DNA of 64,000 bases from Pseudarthrobacter sp. PS3-L1 (GTDB lineage: Bacteria > Actinomycetota > Actinomycetes > Actinomycetales > Micrococcaceae): positions 434,001-498,000 of the forward strand of contig NZ_JASISU010000001.1 of NCBI RefSeq assembly GCF_030063285.1. Direction: 5' to 3'. The position numbers were made by a program, and so were the translations under genes. Below the pieces are notes generated by a model. It was not told the DNA's origin. It saw only the letters and a list, made by a program, of their open reading frames with translations, and did no database searches. Each line of letters begins with the position of its first letter. The stretch's first letter is position 1. This document shows, piece after piece, positions 35,018 to 45,564 of this stretch.

Positions 35018-36091
35018 GTGCGTGAATTTACCGCCCGCTTTGCCTCCGCGGAGGAGATCTCCCATTGGGATTCCCTGGTGACGGCGAATCCGAACGGGGG
35101 GAACCTGCTGCAGTCCGAAGCTTTCGCGGCGGTCAAGGCGCACTATGGGTGGACGCCTCGGCACCTGGTCTACGAGACCGCTGACTACACCAGCTACAAC
35201 CTGGTCCTGGAAAAGTCCTTCCCGGTCCTGGGCAAACTCTGGTACCTCATCAAAGGCCCCGATGTTGCATCTGTCGCGGATGTTCCGGGCATTGTGGCAG
35301 CAAACAAGGACTTTGTCCGGCGTGCCCGCTTGGGTGTCTTTGCCATCAAGATTGAACCGGACATTGTCCTCACGGACGCTGCCCGGGAGGTGATGTCAGG
35401 TGCAGGCCTGGTCAAGACACACAACCTGCAACCCAACGACTCCACGGCGCTCCTGGACATTTCCCCGGAAGAAAACTATCTGCTCCGTGCCCTGCATTCC
35501 CGGGGCCGCAACGCCGTGCGGCGGGCTATCCGCGAGGGTGTTGAGGTCCACACGGTGGAGCCGACCGAAGAAAATTTCAGGGCCATGTATGCGCTGATGA
35601 CCACCACTGTGGAAGCCAAGTCCCAGGTACGCGTCCGTGACTACGAGTACTACAGGCAGTTCTGGACCAACTTCATCACCCGCGGCCAGGGCCGGCTGCT
35701 TTTTGTGTACGAGAACGGTGTTCCGTCGGTGGGTGCTTTTGTCATCAACTATGGCCGCAAGGGCACGTACAAAGACGGTGGATCGCTGCAGAAACGCGGC
35801 CAGTATGGCGATTCTCACCTGGTGCAGTGGACTGCCATTGGCCAGGTCCGGGACCTGGGCTGTACCGAATACGATTTCTGCGGAACGCCGGCAAGCGACC
35901 AGCTCAAAGACACCAGTAATCCGTTCCATGGACTCGGGTTGTTCAAGACGAGTTTCAGCAAGACCGTGACGGACTTCGTTGGCTGTTACGACCAGGTGCT
36001 GAGTCCGTTGAAGTATCGGGCCTGGATCGGCGCAGGTGAACGCATCGCCCGACAGTTGTACACACGCCGTACCGGACAGCAGTTCTACTAG
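35018..36091 (+). CDS. FemABX-type peptidoglycan bridge aminoacyltransferase
   Basis: A 357-residue FemABX (GNAT-fold pair) protein. WDSLVTANPNGGNLLQSEAFAAVK and LRALHSRGRNAVRRAIREGVEV, then the C-terminal EYDFCGTPASDQLKDTSNPFHGLGLFKTSF, are typical of the family. These enzymes add amino acids from aminoacyl-tRNA to lipid II to build the interpeptide bridge, which in Arthrobacter-like organisms often contains Ala/Ser/Thr. The exact amino acid cannot be read from sequence. The GTG at 35018 is inferred because the conserved region begins right after it. Confidence 0.88.
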   Translation: MREFTARFASAEEISHWDSLVTANPNGGNLLQSEAFAAVKAHYGWTPRHLVYETADYTSYNLVLEKSFPVLGKLWYLIKGPDVASVADVPGIVAANKDFVRRARLGVFAIKIEPDIVLTDAAREVMSGAGLVKTHNLQPNDSTALLDISPEENYLLRALHSRGRNAVRRAIREGVEVHTVEPTEENFRAMYALMTTTVEAKSQVRVRDYEYYRQFWTNFITRGQGRLLFVYENGVPSVGAFVINYGRKGTYKDGGSLQKRGQYGDSHLVQWTAIGQVRDLGCTEYDFCGTPASDQLKDTSNPFHGLGLFKTSFSKTVTDFVGCYDQVLSPLKYRAWIGAGERIARQLYTRRTGQQFY

Positions 36092-36127
36092 ACTGCGGCC
36101 ACGTAAAGATTTTTTGAGGACGCCGGA

Positions 36128-37612
36128 ATGACCAAGCAACCTGAGGGACGACGCCGGCCCACCACCGACGGGCTGCCCAAAACGCAGCCGATGTCCGCAA
36201 ACCAGCTCCGCCAGGATGTCGCAGCCAAGCGCATGCTGCGTCGGATCGTCCAGGGGGACACGCCTCCCACCGCCCCCATGAGCATTGTGGACCGGCTTAC
36301 GGGTAGTCCCTATGCGAATCCGATGATCCAGGTGGGTGGGATCGACACATCGGCCCGCAAGACGCTGGACTTCGCCCTCGACCTTGCCGAAACCATGTTC
36401 CGGTACGGTGCCGGCGCACTGGAAGTGGAAACCAGCATCATTGCCGTGACCGCCGCCATGGGCCTGCGCAACATCGAGGTGGACATCACGAACCAGTCCG
36501 TCGGCCTCAACTATGCGCCAAAGGACCAGACCCCCATCACCCTGCTGCGCGTCGTCAGGTCCTGGACCAATAATTACGCAGGCTTGGCCACGGTCCACCA
36601 GTTGGTGACGGATATCGTCTCCGGTGGCGTAGGCCGCGACGAGGCCGTGCGGCGCCTTCAGGAAGCCAGCACCAGTCCCAAGCCCTTCCCCCGCTGGATG
36701 GTCACCATGGCCTTCGGCGTTTTTGCCGCAGCCATTGTGGGTGTCCTCGGTGGCGGCCCGGTTTCGTCGCTGATCGCTTTCGGGGCCAATATTGGTGTGA
36801 GCCTCCTGGCGCGGCAAATGGGAAAATGGCGGGTCCCGGACTTCTTCAGCACGGCGGCCTGTTCCGCGGCCGTGACGCTACTGGCGCTGATCCTGGGTAC
36901 CTTTGGCCTGATCTCGGCGCCGGCAATTGTGGTGGTGGGCGGGATCCTGCTATTGCTTCCCACAGGGCGCCTTGTCTCTTCAGTCCAGGACGCCATTAAC
37001 GGATTCCCCGTGACGGCTGCAGGGAGGTTCCTGTCCACTGCGCTGACGTTCGGAGCCATCATTGCCGGTATTGCTGTCTCGCTCGTGCTGGGAAACCTCT
37101 TCGGCATGCAGGGCATCGATGTGACGGCGACGTTCCCACCGGCCTACCAGCTGTGGGTGCTGATGATCTTCGTGGCCGTTGCGGTGGCTGCCATCGGGGT
37201 GACGGAACAGACCGCAGTCAAGCTCCTCCTGCCCACAGCCGCTATCGGTGTGGCGGGCTACCTGGTGCTGCTGGGGACCAATTCCTTGGGGGTTGGAGAC
37301 CGGTTTTCCCCAGCTATTGCCGCGGTGGTGATCGGACTTCTGGCGCGGGTTGTTGCGCTGCGCATGGGCGCCCCGCAGCTGGTTGTTGCTGTACCTGCTG
37401 CGCTGATCCTGCTTCCCGGACTGACCATTTTCCGGTCCATGTACGTCCTGACCATCGAGGAATCCGAGGTGCTCATGGGCGCCGGCGGACTGATCTCTGC
37501 AGGTGCGATCGTGCTGGGAACCGCTGCAGGGATCGTCCTCGGCGATACCCTGGCGCGGCCGCTCACCAGGAGCCTGGCCAGCAACGAAAGGCGTAGGGCC
37601 CGCCGCCGCTGA
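36128..37612 (+). CDS. ThrE-type threonine/serine exporter family protein
   Basis: A 494-residue protein. The cytoplasmic N-terminal domain (DFALDLAETMFRYGAGALEVETSIIAVTAAMG, DUF1212 pattern) is followed by about ten membrane helices in two sets of five, the organisation of ThrE. ThrE proteins export threonine and serine. About 80 N-terminal residues before the domain are Pro/Arg-rich and disordered. It lies 36 bases after the FemABX gene on the same strand, and shared transcription is possible. Confidence 0.88.
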   Translation: MTKQPEGRRRPTTDGLPKTQPMSANQLRQDVAAKRMLRRIVQGDTPPTAPMSIVDRLTGSPYANPMIQVGGIDTSARKTLDFALDLAETMFRYGAGALEVETSIIAVTAAMGLRNIEVDITNQSVGLNYAPKDQTPITLLRVVRSWTNNYAGLATVHQLVTDIVSGGVGRDEAVRRLQEASTSPKPFPRWMVTMAFGVFAAAIVGVLGGGPVSSLIAFGANIGVSLLARQMGKWRVPDFFSTAACSAAVTLLALILGTFGLISAPAIVVVGGILLLLPTGRLVSSVQDAINGFPVTAAGRFLSTALTFGAIIAGIAVSLVLGNLFGMQGIDVTATFPPAYQLWVLMIFVAVAVAAIGVTEQTAVKLLLPTAAIGVAGYLVLLGTNSLGVGDRFSPAIAAVVIGLLARVVALRMGAPQLVVAVPAALILLPGLTIFRSMYVLTIEESEVLMGAGGLISAGAIVLGTAAGIVLGDTLARPLTRSLASNERRRARRR

Positions 37613-37645
37613 TCAACCGGCCCCCACGTCTCGGCCGCGCCAGGA

Positions 37646-38521
37646 CTAAATCTTCCCGACAGGAAGTCGTTTCTCCGCCTGGAACACGTCCTCTACCCGG
37701 CCCTGCGCCCAGTAACCGGACAGGGAGACCTGCCCGCGCTCCAGGTCATGGTCGGTGAAGAAGACCTCACGGAGGCGCTTCATGTAGCCGCGCTCTCCGT
37801 GGGCAAATACATCAACTGTGCCAGGGAGCCACTTCGCACCCTGGACTGCTGATACCAGAGCATCGCTGGTGCCTGCTGCGACCCCATCCCGGAAGACCCA
37901 TGTCACAGCCATTCCAGCAGGTGCCTGCACGTGGTACACATCAGCTCCGGTAGCAACCTCAATAAAGGCGTAGCCGCGGGCGTTGGCTGGTAGAGCGGCG
38001 AGGGACGCTGCAATGGCTGGAATCGCTGATTCGTCGCCAGCAAAGAGATACCAGTCTGCATCCGGAGCCGGGGCGTAGCCGCCACCGGGGCCGCTGAACG
38101 TGAGGGTGTCGCCCGGTTGCGCCCTGGCGGCCCAGGGACCGGCCAGCCCCTCGTCCCCGTGGTAAACAAAATCTATGGCCAGTTCCTGGGCCTCGTGGTC
38201 AACCCAGCGGACTGTGTAGGTCCTGGTGGCGGGCCAGTGTTCGCGTGGAAGCAGGTCCTTGATCCGGGCCATGTCCAGTGGCTCCGGGTACGTGACACCG
38301 GGGAGCAGGAAGACGATTTTCACGTATCTGTCGGAGTAGTCATTGGTAACGAAATCCTTGAATCCTTCGCCGCCCGCCACGATTCGGATCATGTGGGCCG
38401 AGATCTCTTCTTTCCGGAGGACGCGCAGGCTGGTCAGGGGCCTGGATTTTGTGGCCTTGGTGGGTTCAGCCGCGCCAGCTGCGGCGGGAGTGGACGGAGC
38501 GGGTTCAGGCGTGAAACTCAT
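37646..38521 (-). CDS. siderophore-interacting protein (ferric-siderophore reductase family)
   Basis: A 291-residue SIP-family flavoprotein. The FAD-binding barrel region reads DFVTNDYSDRYVKIVFLLPGV, then REHWPATRTYTVRWVDHEAQELAIDFVYHGDEGLAGPWAARAQPGD. The NAD-binding half reads WYLFAGDESAIPAIAASLAALPANARG, then GERGYMKRLREVFF. It reduces Fe(III)-siderophores in the cytoplasm to free the iron. Its ATG lies beside an iron-repressor box, so expression should rise in iron starvation. It follows ung by 14 bases on the same strand. Confidence 0.92.
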   Translation of the reverse strand: MSFTPEPAPSTPAAAGAAEPTKATKSRPLTSLRVLRKEEISAHMIRIVAGGEGFKDFVTNDYSDRYVKIVFLLPGVTYPEPLDMARIKDLLPREHWPATRTYTVRWVDHEAQELAIDFVYHGDEGLAGPWAARAQPGDTLTFSGPGGGYAPAPDADWYLFAGDESAIPAIAASLAALPANARGYAFIEVATGADVYHVQAPAGMAVTWVFRDGVAAGTSDALVSAVQGAKWLPGTVDVFAHGERGYMKRLREVFFTDHDLERGQVSLSGYWAQGRVEDVFQAEKRLPVGKI

Positions 38522-38539
38522 GAGGCGAGCCTAGCCTAA
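38521..38539 (-). promoter_or_regulatory. DtxR/IdeR-type iron box at the SIP gene start
   Basis: On the minus strand the 19-mer TTAGGCTAGGCTCGCCTCA matches the DtxR/IdeR consensus TTAGGTTAGGCTAACCTAA at 15 of 19 positions. It touches the first base of the SIP start codon and overlaps the ung stop. TAGGCT within it could serve as a -10, giving a nearly leaderless mRNA. Confidence 0.8.
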
Positions 38540-39360
38540 GTATTTTGGGGAATCTCCCACGTCACAGCTTCTGCGCCCTGCTGGGCCAGGAGGTCGTTGG
38601 CGCGGCTGAAGGGACGCGAGCCGAAGAATCCCCGCGATGCAGAAAGGGGGCTCGGGTGTGCGCTGGCAATCTGCGGAACGTCGCCGAGAGTAGGGGCGAA
38701 CGTGCCCGCGTCCTTTCCCCAGAGGATCGCCACCAGCGGTGCTGGTCCGCCGTCGGGCCGCCGTCGGTCAACCAGGGCCCTGACGGCCGCTGTTGTTACT
38801 GCTTCCCACCCACGACGGCGGTGGGAGGCGGCTGACCCCGCGCGGACGCTGAGGACAGTGTTCAGCAGGAGTACACCCTGTCCTGACCACGCAGAGAGGT
38901 CGCCATGGGAGCGCGGTGGATAGCCAAGATCGCTCTCGAGCTCCCGGTAGATATTTCCCAGGCTACGGGGGACGGGCCGGGTATCGGGAGCCACGGAAAA
39001 AGCAAGTCCCACCGCATGGCCGGGAGTGGGGTAGGGGTCCTGGCCGATAACCAATACCTTGACCCGGTCCATGGGTTCCCGGAACGCCCGCAGCAGGAGC
39101 GGGGGTGAGGGCAGGACAGTGTGGCCAGCCGCGCTCTCTGCAGCCACAAACCGAAGGGCGCTGCGGAGCTCTGCCTCGACTCCTTCGAGTGCTGGAACCC
39201 AGTCCGGGGCCACCAGCTCGCTGAGGGGCATGGCAGCCATGTCAGCAGCACTGGTGGCATCCTTGCTGGTCTGCCCAGCGTTGCCAGGCCCACCCTTCGA
39301 GGCCGGCGGGACCCCTGGGGTTGACGGGTCCATGTCAAAAAGCGGTTCAGTATGTGGCAC
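38536..39360 (-). CDS. ung: uracil-DNA glycosylase (family 1)
   Basis: A 274-residue Ung that removes uracil from DNA. The catalytic water-activating loop is [20 protein letters not shown]. The uracil-binding [11 protein letters not shown] and the DNA-intercalating loop [20 protein letters not shown] are all intact. The first 45 residues are a Gly/Ala/Ser-rich extension not needed for the fold. A later start within this stretch is possible. It stands just upstream of the SIP gene, with no functional link evident. Confidence 0.94.
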   Translation of the reverse strand: MPHTEPLFDMDPSTPGVPPASKGGPGNAGQTSKDATSAADMAAMPLSELVAPDWVPALEGVEAELRSALRFVAAESAAGHTVLPSPPLLLRAFREPMDRVKVLVIGQDPYPTPGHAVGLAFSVAPDTRPVPRSLGNIYRELESDLGYPPRSHGDLSAWSGQGVLLLNTVLSVRAGSAASHRRRGWEAVTTAAVRALVDRRRPDGGPAPLVAILWGKDAGTFAPTLGDVPQIASAHPSPLSASRGFFGSRPFSRANDLLAQQGAEAVTWEIPQNT

Positions 39361-39494
39361 GCTGGCAATTCTCCCAGTCCCCGGGGCACTGCAGTCAATG
39401 TCCCGACCTAAATGACACGAGTGTTATTCGTCCGTACCATGGAGTGTGGGCCTGCCGTGCGGGGGCCCACCCTCAATCAATCCAGGAGCGGGTC

Positions 39495-39848
39495 ATGGCG
39501 GAAGCAGCGCAGGAACACCTGCCGCAGGCGCAGGCGGGCCCACCAGCGACGGACAACCTTGCAGACGACCTGCTTGCAGATTTTGTCCTAAAAGATTCCC
39601 CTCTCTCGGAACGGGAGCAGCGGATGCTCGCTTTGGAGCGGCAGTGGTGGAAATACGCCGGAGCCAAGGAGCAGGCCATCCGTGAGCTCTTTGACCTGTC
39701 GGCCACGCACTACTACCAGTTCCTCAACGCGCTGATCGATTCAGAGGACGCCCTGGCCCACGATCCAATGCTGGTCAAGAGGTTGCGTAGACTACGTACG
39801 TCGCGCCAGCGAGCCCGGACGGCCCGCCGACTGGGTTCTGGCGCCTAA
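39495..39848 (+). CDS. DUF3263 protein
   Basis: A 117-residue actinobacterial protein. The conserved part is LSEREQRMLALERQWWKYAGAKEQAIRELFDLSATHYYQFLNALID, a small helix-turn-helix-like domain with WW and YYQ residues. A basic C-terminal tail (RLRRLRTSRQRARTARRL) could bind nucleic acid. The ATG follows CCAGGAGCGG at 39482-39491. It precedes the LytR_C gene by 49 bases, a pairing common in actinobacteria. Function is unknown. Confidence 0.85.
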   Translation: MAEAAQEHLPQAQAGPPATDNLADDLLADFVLKDSPLSEREQRMLALERQWWKYAGAKEQAIRELFDLSATHYYQFLNALIDSEDALAHDPMLVKRLRRLRTSRQRARTARRLGSGA

Positions 39849-39897
39849 CCTCAGCCGCGCTGAACCATCAGCAGCAATCAACAGGGATGCCCGCACC

Positions 39898-40542
39898 ATG
39901 ACCAAATATGCCCAAGATGAATTTGACCAGGTCCCGGAAAGCGCTGACCGACAGGGCGTTCACCGGACCATCGGTGCACCGGTAAGGCCCAGGCTGTGGC
40001 CGATTATGGCGCTGGGCGCGGCAGCCCTGGTGGTGGGACTCATTGCATTTCTCATCCTGCCGAGGATTGGTTTTGCGCCGGCCACCCCACCATCGTCCGC
40101 GGCATCCGTGTCACCTGGAGCCCTGCCGTCCGAATCAGGTGGTGCGGAGCCCTCCGCGGAGCCGTCAACAACAGCGTCAACGGCACCATCGGGTGAGCAG
40201 TCGCCATCGACGGAGCCTGAGCCAACGGACTCAGCTCAAGCAGAACCCACGGAGGAACCGTTGGCTGCGGACAAAACCCAGCCGGTGGCCATCTACAACG
40301 CGGCCGGAATTGGTGGGTTGGCCGGCCAGATTGGCGCTGTCGTCCAAAATGATGGTTGGCAGCTCGCCACCGTTGCCAATTGGACTGGCGTGCCCCAGCA
40401 GGGATCGGCAATCTTCTACTCCGGTCCCGAGCAGCGGGTCAACGCCGAGGCCCTTTCCACTCTGCTGAATATCCCCACCGTGGTGGAAAATGCAGAGTTC
40501 CAGGTCCCCGTGGCCGTTCTTCTGGGCCCCGGCTACAACTGA
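39898..40542 (+). CDS. LytR C-terminal domain membrane protein
   Basis: A 214-residue protein. It has a short cytoplasmic start, one membrane helix ([22 protein letters not shown]) and a Ser/Pro/Glu-rich linker at about residues 62-118. A LytR_C domain ends it ([30 protein letters not shown], then [21 protein letters not shown]). The domain is found in cell-envelope proteins and is thought to sit outside the membrane. There is no LCP catalytic domain, so it is not a wall-polymer ligase itself. Likely cotranscribed with the DUF3263 gene. Confidence 0.85.
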   Translation: MTKYAQDEFDQVPESADRQGVHRTIGAPVRPRLWPIMALGAAALVVGLIAFLILPRIGFAPATPPSSAASVSPGALPSESGGAEPSAEPSTTASTAPSGEQSPSTEPEPTDSAQAEPTEEPLAADKTQPVAIYNAAGIGGLAGQIGAVVQNDGWQLATVANWTGVPQQGSAIFYSGPEQRVNAEALSTLLNIPTVVENAEFQVPVAVLLGPGYN

Positions 40543-40622
40543 CCTGTGGCGCACTGTGGCGCCAGGGACTGTTCGCCAGCAACGGAACCGGCCCCGCCGA
40601 CGCGCACTGAACGCCTGCGCTG

Positions 40623-40666
40623 CTTGCACTCTCTCCGGGGGAGTGCTAATTATTGAGTTAGCACTC
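40623..40666. promoter_or_regulatory. CIRCE element with an extra half-site (HrcA operator)
   Basis: CTTGCACTC (40623-40631), nine spacer bases, then GAGTGCTAA (40641-40649) match the CIRCE consensus TTAGCACTC-N9-GAGTGCTAA at 16 of 18 arm positions. Eight bases further on comes a perfect extra TTAGCACTC (40658-40666). It lies about 200 bases ahead of groEL in a 319-base gap. Heat-shock repression by HrcA is the expected role. Confidence 0.93.
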
Positions 40667-40759
40667 CTGAGTGCAGACTGCCAAGTGTCGACCGGATTTC
40701 CGGCCGCACGCAGGCACTGCTCCGGGGGCGAAGAACTACCTTGCGCGAGTGAGATCTGA

Positions 40760-42499
<1,740 letters not shown>

Positions 42500-42530
42500 C
42501 CTCCAGGTTTCCTCTCGGTAACTATGTACT

Positions 42531-42576
42531 GGTACTGAAGAAGGCCCCTTCGAAAGAAGGGGCCTTCTTCAGTACC
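42531..42576. terminator. strong bidirectional terminator after groEL
   Basis: A perfect 20-bp stem (42531-42550 with 42557-42576) encloses a 6-base loop CGAAAG. It lies 31 bases after the groEL stop and 46 bases before the stop of the convergent solute-binding gene, so it can end both transcripts. Confidence 0.93.
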
Positions 42577-42622
42577 CAGTGGTTCCCTCCATGCCTCACG
42601 TGCACTCCGGGAACATTTGGAG

Positions 42623-43933
42623 CTAGCGTGCCGTCGCCACCATTGAGTCAACTTCCTTCATGAAGGCCTGGGCGGCTGCCTGGGGCGTCAGCCGGTCATA
42701 GAGAACCTCATCGGTGAACCGTTTGATGACGTTCTGGACACTGCCCGCTCCCACCGGCGGAACCGGAGGGGCGTCGGCCATATCTGGCGTAATGTCCGCA
42801 AGGAAACTTACCACTGTGGTGTCGGCAGGCTGAAGTTTCGGGGTGATGGCCTCTACGATTTCCGGGTTGCTCGGCACACCACGGTCAGTCATCAGGATGG
42901 CCCCGGCAGCGGGACTGTTGGAAAGGTAGTTGATAAACGTGGCAGCTTCTTCCGGGTGCTTGGATCGCGAGGATGCGCTCCAGAACATCGTCGGTTTGAA
43001 GTACATGCCGTTATCGGTTGCCTGACCGTCGAGGCTGGGCGCGCGGAGCATTGTGAGGGAGCTTCCGGTAGTGGTTTCCAGCGAACCCAGCTGATTGGTC
43101 CACCACCACGCCATCCCAACCCTGTTTGTTCCGAAGAGGCTTTCCTCAAGGCCTGCGCCTGAGTCCTCTGTAGCGATTGACGCGGACGGGCTTGCCTTCG
43201 TATCGCGCTGTTCCTTCAGCCGTTCCCAGAAAGATGCGGCGGTAGCCTCGTCAAAGCCGAGCTCTCCGTTGTCTGTGTAGAGATCATGCCCATGCTGACG
43301 CAGCCAGATGATGAGGTCGGCTTCGTTGCTGCCGTAGGCGGCACCGTAGGTACCATCACCAGCGGAGCTTGAGATTTTGGCAGCTGTCTCCTTGAAGTCG
43401 GCCCAGGTCCAGGCCTTGTCGTCGGGCAACGGCACGCCTGCATCTTCGAAGACTTTGGTGTTGGCCATGATGACGTAGGCGTTCTGCCCTGTACTGACGC
43501 CATATTGTGCATCGTCATACTGGCCCGAGGCCAATGACTCCGGCGTCTGCTTGGACAGGTCGATTCCGCCCTGCGCCGAGAGGTCCATCAGGGCACCGCG
43601 GCCACCGTATTCTGCGATATATTTCTGGTCCATCTGGATGACATCCGGAGCGTCATTGGCGGCCGTCTGGGTCGCCAGCTTGTCCCAGTAACCACCCCAA
43701 TCACCGGGTTCGGCCTTGATAGCAATTCCGGGATTCTCCTCCTCAAAGGCGGCAATGACCTTCTCTGTCTGCGCGTTGAGGTAGTCGTTGCCCCACCATG
43801 CGAAACGAATCGTGACATCTCCGTCTGCAGCCTGTTCACCTGATGAGGCACCGCATCCGGTAGCCAGAAGGGAGACGGCGACAGCCAAAGCACCACATCG
43901 CAGGCGTACGGCAGTTGCGTGATGTATTTTCAT
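42623..43933 (-). CDS. ABC transporter sugar-binding lipoprotein (family 1)
   Basis: A 436-residue extracellular solute-binding protein. The signal peptide ends in the lipobox LLATGCGAS, with the lipidated Cys near residue 27. The mature part shows family-1 features: VTIRFAWWGNDYLN, ENPGIAIKAEPGDWGGYWDKLATQTAANDAPDVIQMD, and MAWWWTNQLGSL. It would bind an oligosaccharide and deliver it to an MFS-like permease pair. No permease genes flank it here. A LacI-type palindrome lies about 90 bases upstream. Confidence 0.93.
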   Translation of the reverse strand: MKIHHATAVRLRCGALAVAVSLLATGCGASSGEQAADGDVTIRFAWWGNDYLNAQTEKVIAAFEEENPGIAIKAEPGDWGGYWDKLATQTAANDAPDVIQMDQKYIAEYGGRGALMDLSAQGGIDLSKQTPESLASGQYDDAQYGVSTGQNAYVIMANTKVFEDAGVPLPDDKAWTWADFKETAAKISSSAGDGTYGAAYGSNEADLIIWLRQHGHDLYTDNGELGFDEATAASFWERLKEQRDTKASPSASIATEDSGAGLEESLFGTNRVGMAWWWTNQLGSLETTTGSSLTMLRAPSLDGQATDNGMYFKPTMFWSASSRSKHPEEAATFINYLSNSPAAGAILMTDRGVPSNPEIVEAITPKLQPADTTVVSFLADITPDMADAPPVPPVGAGSVQNVIKRFTDEVLYDRLTPQAAAQAFMKEVDSMVATAR

Positions 43934-44023
43934 TGGATCAGGACCTCTCTTTACCTACGGTGACAAACTGGGGCAAGGCGCCACCAGGCCGTCCACCGTT
44001 TTCCGCGTCGTTGCGGCACCCTG

Positions 44024-44037
44024 AGAAAACGTTTTCT
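44024..44037. promoter_or_regulatory. LacI-family operator palindrome
   Basis: AGAAAACGTTTTCT is a perfect 14-base palindrome with a central CG, the form typical of LacI/GalR-family operators. It lies 91 bases upstream of the solute-binding lipoprotein start and 117 bases before the divergent RNase H gene. Control of the sugar-binding gene is the likelier role. Confidence 0.75.
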
Positions 44038-44153
44038 TGAAGGTGAAAAGATTCTTTCCTGCCAGGAGCGTCGAGTCAAGGCCTGTCCGGACAATTGTCG
44101 TTCTGACTCCCTGCCAGGACCTGATGGGATCGATGTCTGGGGTCTCTGGCAGG

Positions 44154-45167
44154 ATGGATGCCGTGACGATAACAGCAGCTGCCGACGGTTCGGCCCTCGG
44201 AAATCCCGGCCCATCAGGCTGGGCCTGGTACATCGACGATCAGCAATGGCATGCCGGTGGATGGCCACATGGAACAAATAACCAGGGCGAGCTCATGGCC
44301 GTTCTTGACCTGTTCCGCTCCACATCCCACGTCCCGGAAGAGGAACTGCGGATTCTCTGTGACAGCCAGTATGTGATCAACTCCGTCACCAAGTGGATGC
44401 CGGGCTGGAAACGTAAGGGTTGGCGCAAATCTGATGGAAAGCCTGTCTTGAACGTGGAACTTCTCCAGGACATTGACCGTGAGCTGAAGGGCCGAAAGTA
44501 CACTTTCGAGTGGGTCAAGGGTCACGCTGGCCATCCGCTTAACGAAGCTGCCGACGAGCGCGCCCGGGCTGCGGCGACGGCCTTTCAGCAAGGTGTTGCC
44601 CCGCGCTCCGGGCCAGGCTTCGGCGGAGCAGCAGAGGCCCGCGGAGTGTCCTTGGAGGAAGCAGCCTATGCCAGCGCCAGCGAGCACACTGCAGGAGTTC
44701 CCGCAGGTGCCCCTACACCCCGCGCTGACAAAACTAGTGCGGCGGCCCTTCATGAGGCACCGGATCTGTTCAGCGAACTTGAAGAGGATCCGTTTGCGGC
44801 GGCACCGGGTATCATGCCGTCTGCCGTGAGTGCGGAAAGCACTGTGGAGGCCTTGGAGAGGGAACTCCTGGAGCCAGCCGTCCGCGCGGACCTAGGCCGG
44901 ACTGGGCAGCTCCTGCACCCGGATTTTATCGAGATTGGCCAATCCGGCCGCTTGTGGACCCGCGACGCCACCATGACCTCGTTGGCGGAAGATGGACAGG
45001 AACGGGTTGACCTGGAGCTAATTGCTGCAGACCGGGTGTCATCAGGGTCGGTGCTCCTGACCTACCGAAGTCACACGCGAGAGGGGACTGTGCTGCGAAG
45101 TTCGCTGTGGGTCCTCGATGGTGCGGCATGGCGGCTCAGGTTCCATCAGGGAACGGCTGAGCCGTGA
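44154..45167 (+). CDS. RNase HI fused to a DUF4440-like domain
   Basis: A 337-residue protein. Residues 1-145 are a complete RNase HI that cuts RNA in RNA-DNA hybrids. The D-E-D-D set is seen in AAADGSALGNPGP, NNQGELMAV, LCDSQYVIN and NEAADERARA. A linker of about 80 residues follows, low-complexity and Ala/Pro-rich. The C-terminal 110 residues (LLEPAVRADLGRTGQLLHPDFIEIGQSGRLW, then VLLTYRSHTREGTVLRSSLWVLDGAAWRLRFHQG) have the pattern of the DUF4440/SnoaL-like NTF2 fold. ATG 44154 follows GGCAGG. The role of the added domain is unknown. Confidence 0.88.
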   Translation: MDAVTITAAADGSALGNPGPSGWAWYIDDQQWHAGGWPHGTNNQGELMAVLDLFRSTSHVPEEELRILCDSQYVINSVTKWMPGWKRKGWRKSDGKPVLNVELLQDIDRELKGRKYTFEWVKGHAGHPLNEAADERARAAATAFQQGVAPRSGPGFGGAAEARGVSLEEAAYASASEHTAGVPAGAPTPRADKTSAAALHEAPDLFSELEEDPFAAAPGIMPSAVSAESTVEALERELLEPAVRADLGRTGQLLHPDFIEIGQSGRLWTRDATMTSLAEDGQERVDLELIAADRVSSGSVLLTYRSHTREGTVLRSSLWVLDGAAWRLRFHQGTAEP

Positions 45168-45179
45168 TGAGGCCTGGTA

Positions 45180-45467
45180 TCAGCTGAACCGCTGCGTGTT
45201 TCCCCGCTCGGTCTCGGCGTAGCTTGCTGCAGCCGATGACAGTGCCAGGGTGATGGAGGCCAGCGAAGCCTCCACCCGGCTCTGGGTAAGGGCCCACTCC
45301 GCCACGAGTGCCTGGAAGTTGGTGGCCGCTGACCCGCGCCAGGATCCCTGAAGTTCATCGAGTCCCAGCTTCATGGTGTGGACATCGCTGCTGATCCGGT
45401 CCACGGTTGCGCGAACATGGGCGGACTTGATGTCTAGCAGTTCTGTATCGACGGAAATGATGCTCAC
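45180..45467 (-). CDS. WXG100-family (ESAT-6-like) protein
   Basis: A 95-residue, all-helical protein with the central turn motif SWRGSAATNFQALVAEW (W-x-G about mid-chain), the hallmark of WXG100 proteins. These are exported as dimers by type VII (ESX) systems. No EssC/EccC ATPase or LXG toxin gene is nearby, so this looks like an orphan substrate or partner. It converges on the RNase H gene with 12 bases between. Confidence 0.88.
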   Translation of the reverse strand: MSIISVDTELLDIKSAHVRATVDRISSDVHTMKLGLDELQGSWRGSAATNFQALVAEWALTQSRVEASLASITLALSSAAASYAETERGNTQRFS

Positions 45468-45564
45468 GGTGGGCTCCTGGGTGCTCGGTGGTCGGAAGAG
45501 ACCGCCCTTGGACCGGGCGGTGAATCGAGACTAAGAGTGTCAGGCGGAGAATGCCCACCAGGCG

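Noticed and set aside
35396..36817. Minus-strand open frame of 473 codons across the FemABX and ThrE genes
   Set aside because: It is antisense shadow sequence with no domain, and both plus-strand genes are well supported.
45180..45467. Type VII secretion locus around the WXG100 gene
   Set aside because: No EccC/EssC ATPase, membrane components or LXG toxin lie nearby. The WXG100 gene stands alone.
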